Shown piece by piece: positions 57,944 through 64,000 of a stretch of DNA of 64,000 bases. Made by a program: the position numbers and the translations under genes. Positions within the stretch are counted from its first letter, which is position 1, and every line of letters begins with the position of its first letter. Below the pieces are notes generated by a model that was given only the letters and a program-made list of their open reading frames with translations, made no database searches and had not been told where the DNA came from. The stretch lies in the NCBI GenBank assembly GCA_947624215.1, contig CANQJJ010000002.1, positions 1 to 64,000 of the forward strand, written 5' to 3'. Source of the stretch: an uncultured Clostridia bacterium (lineage in GTDB: Bacteria > Bacillota > Clostridia > Christensenellales > Borkfalkiaceae).

Positions 57944-58592
57944 AGATGATCTCCTCCGTTTCTTTGAGTTGTTCGGAAATTTTTTTTCGGCCTTCGGGGC
58001 CGAGCGGGCGCTCCGATCTCTCCCGCAATTTTTCTCTCTCTCCGAGAAGTTTTTGCACGAATGCCTCGGACTTGCCCGAGAGGTTGTCCCTCCCGTAGAG
58101 GAGCTGGCGGGCGGTATAGAAGTCCCCGCCGCTGCCGCGCCCCGCAATGAGATCGTAAAACTTTTTGCGGGTCTCCCCCTCCGAGAAGGTGATGTCCAGC
58201 TCGATGTGCGCCCCTCTTTCAAGGAGAAATGCCCGCACTTTTTCACAGTTCTTCATCGGTTGCAGAACAAACCGCCCGGGAAGGGACACGCGGGAGAGAA
58301 TGTGCACGATCTCCTCCCCGCCCATGCCTGCGATCAGCACGAGGTCGCACGGTTCGCGGATGCCGTCGAGGCCGTCGGCGACGACGGGGATACATCTTCC
58401 CGCCGCGATCTCTTCACGCAGGAGCGTCTCGGCCTTTTTGAGGGACTCCGCGCTGATGTCCGAGATATATGCCCTCTCGCACAGTCCGTTGTCGAGCATG
58501 TATTTGGTGCAGTAGCCGTGATCGCAGCCGATATCCGCGAAGACGCGGGCCCGTGAAAGCGCGCCGCAGAGCTTTGCGATGCGTTCCGTCAT
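57921..58592 (-). CDS. trmK: tRNA (adenine22-N1)-methyltransferase TrmK
   Basis: SAM-dependent m1A22 methylation of tRNA. The 223-residue protein has the SAM loop FADIGCDHGYCTKYML (about 18-33), VLIAGMGGEEIV and VLQPMKNCEKVR, followed by the coiled-coil C-terminal tail found in this family. Its start is directly at the rpoD stop codon. Confidence 0.95.
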   Translation of the reverse strand: MTERIAKLCGALSRARVFADIGCDHGYCTKYMLDNGLCERAYISDISAESLKKAETLLREEIAAGRCIPVVADGLDGIREPCDLVLIAGMGGEEIVHILSRVSLPGRFVLQPMKNCEKVRAFLLERGAHIELDITFSEGETRKKFYDLIAGRGSGGDFYTARQLLYGRDNLSGKSEAFVQKLLGEREKLRERSERPLGPEGRKKISEQLKETEEIICEITGTL

Positions 58593-59647
58593 CAGTTGTT
58601 GAGGAAGTCTCTGAGCTTCTTGCTCCGCGAGGGATGGCGGAGCTTGCGGAGCGCCTTTGCCTCGATCTGGCGGATGCGCTCACGCGTGACGTTGAATTCC
58701 CGCCCCACCTCTTCGAGCGTGCGGGGCTTCCCGTCGTCGATGCCGTAGCGGAGACGCAACACCTTCTCTTCGCGCGGCGTCAGGGTATCGAGCACGCCGA
58801 GGAGCTGTTCTTTGAGCATGATGAAGGTGACGGAATCCCCGGGCGTCTGCGTCTTGTCGTCCTCGATGAAATCGCCGAGATGGGAGTCTTCCTCCTCGCC
58901 GATGGGCGTCTCGAGGGAGACGGGATCCTGCGCGATCTTTTGGATCTCCATGACGCGCTGGACGTCGATCCCCATCGCCTCTGCGATCTCCTCGGGGGTG
59001 GGTTCGCGGCCGTTCTCCTGCAACAGCATGCGGGAGACGCGGGTGAGCTTGTTGATGGTCTCCACCATATGCACGGGGATACGGATGGTGCGCGCCTGAT
59101 CGGCAATGGCACGCGTGATGGATTGGCGGATCCACCACGTCGCATACGTCGAAAATTTGAATCCCTTCTGGTAGTCGAACTTCTCGACGGCCTTCATGAG
59201 GCCTAAATTGCCCTCCTGTATGAGGTCAAGGAAGAGCATGCCCCGCCCGACATAGCGTTTGGCAATGGAGACGACGAGGCGGAGGTTGGCCTCCGAAAGA
59301 CGGCGCTTCGCGTCCTCATCCCCCTCTTGCATCCTGCGGGCAAGTTCGATCTCCTCATCCCCCGAGAGAAGCGGCACACGGCCGATGTCCTTCAAATACA
59401 TCTTCACGGGGTCGTCGAGCCCGATGTCCGAGAGCGCCTGCTCAAACAGCTCGCGGTCGCGCTCGTCTTCATCGTAAATGGAGACGCCCGTCTCCGGGAG
59501 GACCTTATACACCTGCTCGATCTGTTGCGGCGTCAAATCGTATTTTTCGAGGATGTCGCACAGCGCGTTCGTCGACACGCTGCCCTTCATTTTGTAGCTC
59601 GATGCAATCGAATCAATGATCTCGGTGAGTTGTTGTTCGGTAACCAT
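58592..59647 (-). CDS. rpoD: RNA polymerase primary sigma factor RpoD (SigA)
   Basis: Main sigma factor, which reads the TTGACA/TATAAT promoters seen in this window. The 351-residue protein has a short region 1.1 (about 1-70), region 1.2-2 with [49 protein letters not shown] and [14 protein letters not shown], region 3 and region 4 with [20 protein letters not shown]. The ATG at 59647 overlaps the dnaG stop (TGATG). dnaG-rpoD is the conserved macromolecular synthesis operon. Confidence 0.98.
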   Translation of the reverse strand: MVTEQQLTEIIDSIASSYKMKGSVSTNALCDILEKYDLTPQQIEQVYKVLPETGVSIYDEDERDRELFEQALSDIGLDDPVKMYLKDIGRVPLLSGDEEIELARRMQEGDEDAKRRLSEANLRLVVSIAKRYVGRGMLFLDLIQEGNLGLMKAVEKFDYQKGFKFSTYATWWIRQSITRAIADQARTIRIPVHMVETINKLTRVSRMLLQENGREPTPEEIAEAMGIDVQRVMEIQKIAQDPVSLETPIGEEEDSHLGDFIEDDKTQTPGDSVTFIMLKEQLLGVLDTLTPREEKVLRLRYGIDDGKPRTLEEVGREFNVTRERIRQIEAKALRKLRHPSRSKKLRDFLNN

Positions 59648-61446
59648 CAAATTTTTCCTCCGCTCTGTTTCTTCAATTTCTTTGTATATTCGTCGATCCG
59701 TCTGAGGATCTCCAATCGTTCCCCGTCCGTCTGCGCGGCGGTGTAGCGCTCCCGCTCCTTTGCGATGCGGTCTGTGAGCGTCTTGCGGTCGATGACGGCG
59801 AGGCAGTCGGCGAAATATCTCTCCGCGTTCTCCCCGTCGAGGTTGTCGCCGTAGTCGAGGTTGAGCACCTCGGCAAGTTCGCCGTCGGGGTCCATCAATT
59901 CGAAGATCCCGCCCGCATGCACGCGCCCCGTCTTCCTGCCATTCATAATATACCCGGCGATGACGCGATGTTCATCGTTGGTAAATTCCCGTTCGCCGAG
60001 GTCGCAATCCAAGGTATAGGGCTTGGAGAGCAGGCATGCCGCGAGGACAAAGCGGGCGGCGCGCGTCTCCCCGTCCGAGGCGTCCCGTTTGGGCAGAGAG
60101 CCGTCACGGGGAACGTCGGGCTGTTTTACGGGTTTGGCGGCGCCCTGTTCGAGATCGTGTTCCAGCGCCTGCCTGCTGATCCCGCTGATCTCGGAAATGC
60201 GGGCGAGCAATTCCTCCCTCTCCGCGGCGCTCTCCGCATCGCGGATGACGGTAAGTGCCTCGCGCACGAAATCCCGCTTCTCATAGGGGTCGTTCACATG
60301 ATATTTGCGTTGCACGGCGAGGATCCGGAAATCAATGAGCGGCATGGCGGCGTCGAGACATTTCCGGTATCCCTCCGTCCCCTGCCTGCGAACGACGTCA
60401 TCGGGATCCATTCCCTCCGGCATGGGGACGACGCGGACCTTCAAGCCCTCCGCTTTGAGGATGTCGAGCCCGCGCAGATTTGCCGATTGCCCCGCAAAAT
60501 CCCCGTCGTAACTGATGAGCACGGTGTCTGTATATCGCTTGGCAAGGCGGGCCTGCTCCTTGGTCAGGGAGGTCCCCATGCTCGCGACGACGTTGTGAAA
60601 TCCCGCCTGATATAGAGAAATGGCGTCCATGTAGCCCTCTACCATGATGAGATAGGGAATGGCGCCCGCCCGTTTCTCCTTCTTCACGAGATTGATGTTG
60701 AAGAGATTTTTGCTCTTGTCGAAGAGCATCGTCTCGCGGGTATTTTTGTATTTCGCGTGGTCCGTGGGCCTCATCACCCTGCCGCCGAAGGCAACGACTT
60801 CATCCATATGGTTGATAATGGGAATGATGAGCCTGCCTCCCTCGGCGTCGATGAGCCTTCCCTCCTCCGTTCTGGAGCAGGCCCCGCTCTCGACGCACTC
60901 CTCGGGCGTGAACCCGTTCGCGAGCAAATAGGCAGGGAGCCCGTAGAAATCAAGGGAGGCCCCCAAGCCGAATTTCTTCATCACGGAGGGCTGGATCCCC
61001 CGCTTTGCGAGATAATCCACATGCTCTTCCGCGCGCCCCGAATAGAGGTTTTTCAGATAAAAACGCGCCGAAAGGCGCATGAGTGAGGAGAGCCTGTCCC
61101 GTTTTTTTTTCTTGGCCGCGGCTTCCTCCGCGGCACGGTCGTCGTAGGCAGGGACCTCCAATCCTACGCGGGCAGCCAAAATCTGGACCGCCTGCATAAA
61201 ATCAACGTTTTCATATTCCTTGACGAATGTGATGACGTCGCCCGAGGCATGACAGCCGAAGCAGTGGTAATATCTGTCGGCGGCATTGATCGCGAAGGAG
61301 GGCGTCTTTTCGTGGTGGAACGGGCAACACGCCCAATATTGATACCCGCGCCGCTCCAGCTTGATATAGGAGCCGATGACTTCGACGATGTCGTTTTTCT
61401 CTTTCAGCTGTTGCTTGAATTCCTCAAACGCGGTACTTCGCGTCAT
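59647..61446 (-). CDS. dnaG: DNA primase DnaG
   Basis: Makes RNA primers at the fork. The 599-residue protein has the zinc-binding domain [12 protein letters not shown] with [11 protein letters not shown] (about 40-65), the DnaG N-fold motif [22 protein letters not shown] signatures MVEGYMDAI and ISYDGDFAG, and a helical C-terminal DnaB-interaction domain (about 450-599). Start overlaps the dGTPase stop by ATGA. Confidence 0.97.
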   Translation of the reverse strand: MTRSTAFEEFKQQLKEKNDIVEVIGSYIKLERRGYQYWACCPFHHEKTPSFAINAADRYYHCFGCHASGDVITFVKEYENVDFMQAVQILAARVGLEVPAYDDRAAEEAAAKKKKRDRLSSLMRLSARFYLKNLYSGRAEEHVDYLAKRGIQPSVMKKFGLGASLDFYGLPAYLLANGFTPEECVESGACSRTEEGRLIDAEGGRLIIPIINHMDEVVAFGGRVMRPTDHAKYKNTRETMLFDKSKNLFNINLVKKEKRAGAIPYLIMVEGYMDAISLYQAGFHNVVASMGTSLTKEQARLAKRYTDTVLISYDGDFAGQSANLRGLDILKAEGLKVRVVPMPEGMDPDDVVRRQGTEGYRKCLDAAMPLIDFRILAVQRKYHVNDPYEKRDFVREALTVIRDAESAAEREELLARISEISGISRQALEHDLEQGAAKPVKQPDVPRDGSLPKRDASDGETRAARFVLAACLLSKPYTLDCDLGEREFTNDEHRVIAGYIMNGRKTGRVHAGGIFELMDPDGELAEVLNLDYGDNLDGENAERYFADCLAVIDRKTLTDRIAKERERYTAAQTDGERLEILRRIDEYTKKLKKQSGGKI

Positions 61447-62435
61447 ACGCTTCCCTCCCGCGGCACAAACAATCGCTTAAACACGTTGATGGCGTACCTG
61501 TCGGACATCGAGGAGATGTAATCGCAAACGGCACGGGAGACATCCTCCTCGGCCGTCTTGCGGTAGAGGGCGGGAAGTTCCTCGGGGCGGTCGTTGAAAT
61601 ATGTATAGAGACTTTCGAGCATGCGCTCCGCGCTCTCCTGTATCAGCTTGTTCGCCTCCTCATAGACGTGCGTAAACATGTAGCTTCTGAGCTCGTCGAG
61701 GGCGGCCTGCTTCTCTTCGGACATGCGCACATACGGCTTCCCCTCGGAGACGTTGCAGATGTCGAGGATGGCCGTGTTGATGCGGGAAGAAGTGCTTTCA
61801 CCGAAGACACGGATCGGCCCGGCGGGAAGCTCGTCCCGTTTGACAAAACCCGCGCGGATCGCGTCCTCGATGTCGTGGTTGATATAGGCAATGCGGTCGG
61901 CAAGGGAGACGACGACGCCCTCGAGCGTGGCGGGCTTTCCGCTCTTGGTGTGGTTCAGGATCCCGTCCCGCACTTCGAACGTGAGATTGAGCCCCATGCC
62001 GTCTTTTTCATAGATGTCGACAACGCGGAGAGATTGGACCGAATGGCGGAATCCCGTGGGACAGAGCTTATCCAGCATCCGCTCCCCGACATGTCCGAAG
62101 GGCGTGTGGCCGAGGTCGTGCCCGAGCGCGATCGCCTCCGCGAGATCTTCATTCAAGGAGAGATTGCGCGCCAGCGCACGGGCGATCTGGGATACGTCGA
62201 GCGTGTGCGTCAGGCGCGACATGTAGTGGTCGCCGTCCGGTGCAAAGAAGACCTGCGTCTTGTTTTTCAGACGAAGAAACGCCTTGGAATAGATGATCCT
62301 GTCGCGGTCACGCTGAAAATCCGTGCGCATACAGCACGGCTCCTCTTCGCGGGCCCTTCCGCGCGTATCTTTGGACTTGGTTGCGTAGGGAGAGAGAAAT
62401 TGCTCCTCCATCAGATAGACGCGATCTTTCATCAT
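61443..62435 (-). CDS. dgt: Deoxyguanosinetriphosphate triphosphohydrolase-like protein
   Basis: HD-domain dNTP triphosphohydrolase. The 330-residue protein has FQRDRDRIIYSKAFLRLKNK, RLTHTLDVSQIARALAR, the metal motif GHDLGHTPFGHVGE and LADRIAYINHDIEDA. Members directly upstream of dnaG are common in Clostridia. The start may be the first or second ATG (62435, 62432) or ATG 62411; none has a good ribosome site. Confidence 0.92.
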   Translation of the reverse strand: MMKDRVYLMEEQFLSPYATKSKDTRGRAREEEPCCMRTDFQRDRDRIIYSKAFLRLKNKTQVFFAPDGDHYMSRLTHTLDVSQIARALARNLSLNEDLAEAIALGHDLGHTPFGHVGERMLDKLCPTGFRHSVQSLRVVDIYEKDGMGLNLTFEVRDGILNHTKSGKPATLEGVVVSLADRIAYINHDIEDAIRAGFVKRDELPAGPIRVFGESTSSRINTAILDICNVSEGKPYVRMSEEKQAALDELRSYMFTHVYEEANKLIQESAERMLESLYTYFNDRPEELPALYRKTAEEDVSRAVCDYISSMSDRYAINVFKRLFVPREGSV

Positions 62436-62498
62436 TCAGTTATTTCGCCAAATTTCAAAAAAAGTCCTCTTTTTATCAAAATTTTTTTCAAAACGAAT

Positions 62499-62519
62499 GT
62501 TTTATGTCTGACATAATAC
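62499..62519 (-). repeat. Dispersed palindromic repeat, copy F
   Basis: GTTTTATG (62499-62506), spacer TCTGA, CATAATAC (62512-62519); one arm mismatch. It lies in the 117-base gap after the GH31 stop codon and upstream of dgt. Spacer and right arm equal the family consensus. Confidence 0.75.
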
Positions 62520-62552
62520 TATCTAAATTGCCGAATACTGGCACATCGATTC

Positions 62553-64000
62553 CTATTTTCTGCGCCTGAACACGGGGATCTCATCGAGCGGCACGTCCAC
62601 CGTGTAGGTGCCTCCCGCGAACCGCTCTCCCGTGAAGTAGTTTTCCCACTCCCCCGCCGGCAGGTAGACTTCGCGGCAGCGCATGCCCTCATACAGCACG
62701 GGGGCAACGAGAAGTTGGCTGCCGAGCATGTATTCATCGGCCACATCCCACGCCCGCCCGTCCTCGGGGAATTCGAAAAAGAGCGTGCGCATGACGGGAT
62801 ACCCCTTCTCGCTCGCCTCCCGAAAGACGCTTTTCAGATATTCCTTCATCTCCGTGCGGACGCGCACAAATTTTTCAAGGATCGCCCCTGTCTCTTCTCC
62901 ATAGCTCCAAATTTCATTGGGGCGGCCCGTCGGGGAGAACCCGCCGCCGTAGTCGAGATCGGAAAGGTTGGGGATGTCGTGCGGGCCTCTGTCTCCGTGC
63001 AGGCGCAGGACGGGAGAGAAAGTGGAAAATTCAAACCATCGGATGAGGAGCTCGGAAAATCCCTTTGCCGTCACATCGCCGAAAAAGCCGCCCGTGTCCG
63101 TCGTCCACCAGGGGATGCCTGCAATGCCGATGTGAAGTCCGGCCGCGAGCTGGTCGCGGAGCGTGCGGAAATTGGAGCAGATATCGCCCGACCAAACGAC
63201 GACGGCATATTTTTGGCTCCCCACCCAAGCACTGCGCGCAAGGCTCACGATATCCTCGCATCCCTGCCGTTTCAATCCCTCGTAGAAACCCTTCGCGTGT
63301 TCGCGCGGATAGAGATTGCCCGCTTTGACGACGGGCCCGTTGCGGTAGCGGAAATGCTCGAAATCGTAGGCGGCATACTCCGGTTCCGCCTCGTCGAGCC
63401 AAAAACAGTCGACGCCCTTGTCGAAGTAGTTCTGTTTGATACAGGTCCACAGATACTCGCGCGCCTCGGCGTTGGTCGCATCATAGATGACGGTGTCGCC
63501 TTGAAAATCAAAGCACTGCGGGGCGCCGCGCTCCGTGCGGACAAGGAGCCCCCTTGAACGCATGGACTCATAATTGACGCTCTTCCTGTCCACGGTGGGC
63601 CAGACGGAGACCATACAGCGCACCCCCATCCCGTGCAATTCTTCCGTCATCGCGGAAACATCCGGCCAATACGCAGGGTCGAATGCCCAATCCCCCTGTC
63701 TGACCCAATGGAAGAAATCGATGACGATGACGTCGAGCGGAATTTTGCGGCGGCGATATTCCCGGGCCACGGAGAGCACTTCCTCCTGCGTACGGTAGCG
63801 CAACTTGCTCTGCCACAGGCCAAGTGCATTTTCGGGGAAAGCAGGCGCGCGGCCCGTCACCTCTGTGTATCGCTCCAAGATCTCCTTGGGGTCTCCCGCG
63901 ACGACCCAATAGTCGATCTCGTCGGTGCAGACTTCCCGCCACTGCGTAACATTCGCGCCGAACGTCGCCTCTCCGACCCCGGGATGATTGAGCAGGAACC
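62553..64000 (-). CDS. Glycoside hydrolase family 31 (alpha-glucosidase/alpha-xylosidase), 5' end outside the window
   Basis: Retaining alpha-glycosidase; the frame is open to the window edge, so the N-terminal part is missing. About 482 residues are visible. They include IDYWVVAGDPKEILERY, LGLWQSKLRYR, DVIVIDFFHW, the nucleophile region FWLDEAEPE, the acid/base region VWSGDICSNF, PWWTTDTGGFFG and ELLIRWFEFSTFSPVLRLHG. A C-terminal beta domain ends FRRRK. Aromatic residues near the catalytic Asp do not decide between glucosidase and xylosidase. No transport genes adjoin it on the visible side. Confidence 0.92.
   Translation of the reverse strand, partial: FLLNHPGVGEATFGANVTQWREVCTDEIDYWVVAGDPKEILERYTEVTGRAPAFPENALGLWQSKLRYRTQEEVLSVAREYRRRKIPLDVIVIDFFHWVRQGDWAFDPAYWPDVSAMTEELHGMGVRCMVSVWPTVDRKSVNYESMRSRGLLVRTERGAPQCFDFQGDTVIYDATNAEAREYLWTCIKQNYFDKGVDCFWLDEAEPEYAAYDFEHFRYRNGPVVKAGNLYPREHAKGFYEGLKRQGCEDIVSLARSAWVGSQKYAVVVWSGDICSNFRTLRDQLAAGLHIGIAGIPWWTTDTGGFFGDVTAKGFSELLIRWFEFSTFSPVLRLHGDRGPHDIPNLSDLDYGGGFSPTGRPNEIWSYGEETGAILEKFVRVRTEMKEYLKSVFREASEKGYPVMRTLFFEFPEDGRAWDVADEYMLGSQLLVAPVLYEGMRCREVYLPAGEWENYFTGERFAGGTYTVDVPLDEIPVFRRRK

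Overview
The window is a 64 kb chromosomal segment from a bacterium of the Bacillota, most likely class Clostridia. The evidence is the dcw cell-wall cluster headed by mraZ-rsmH, the dnaG-rpoD-trmK-nif3 block, the miaB-mutS-mutL-miaA-ynbB block, a CwlD-type amidase, a YlbJ-type membrane protein and an anaerobe-type NfnAB transhydrogenase. The coding DNA is fairly GC-rich and packed, with many ATGA or TGATG overlaps. MurE carries the DNPR motif of meso-diaminopimelate-adding enzymes. Primary promoters are very regular: many are TTGACA-17 nt-TATAAT or one or two bases away. The genus cannot be read from the sequence; an uncultured gut Clostridia lineage is a guess. No tRNA, rRNA, CRISPR array, prophage or insertion sequence was seen.

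Layout. 1-14.1 kb (minus strand): mraZ, rsmH, an FtsL-like gene, a class B PBP, murE, mraY, murD, ftsW, murA and divIB form one operon; ftsA-ftsZ follow under their own consensus promoter. murI lies just upstream of mraZ. 15-21.2 kb (plus): rpsT, then an XRE-cupin regulator and potABCD for polyamine uptake. 21.2-28.3 kb (minus): an SPFH protein, a NatAB-like ABC exporter, an unknown membrane protein, a ribbon-helix-helix (RHH) protein and four small membrane proteins of unknown function. 28.3-37 kb (minus): sirtuin, miaB, mutS, mutL, miaA and a YnbB-type PLP enzyme. 37-39.2 kb (plus): a class A PBP. 39.2-47.2 kb (minus): the iscS-thiI thiolation pair, small membrane proteins, a flavin reductase, an acyl-ACP thioesterase, cwlD and nfnAB. 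47.2-51.2 kb: degV, rarA, a patatin phospholipase and ylbJ. 51.2-54.9 kb (minus): pheA, aroF, coaD, rsmD and a membrane protein. 55.0-55.4 kb: two predicted structured small RNAs. 55.4-62.4 kb (minus): alr, a zinc-ribbon coiled-coil protein, nif3, trmK, rpoD, dnaG and a dGTPase-like gene. 62.5 kb to the edge: a truncated GH31 glycosidase.

The core theme is growth: peptidoglycan precursor synthesis (murI, alr, murA, murD, murE, mraY), septal synthesis (FtsW, class B PBP, FtsL, DivIB, FtsA, FtsZ), replication and transcription (DnaG, RpoD), and tRNA modification and mismatch repair. The least explained items are (1) a family of about 21-bp palindromic repeats, six copies, two of them inside genes; (2) two tandem small RNAs between alr and the 54.2 kb gene; (3) an 11-bp-phased palindrome array in the SPFH promoter, next to an operon that ends with an RHH gene; and (4) departures from the norm in FtsA, PotA and PotD.
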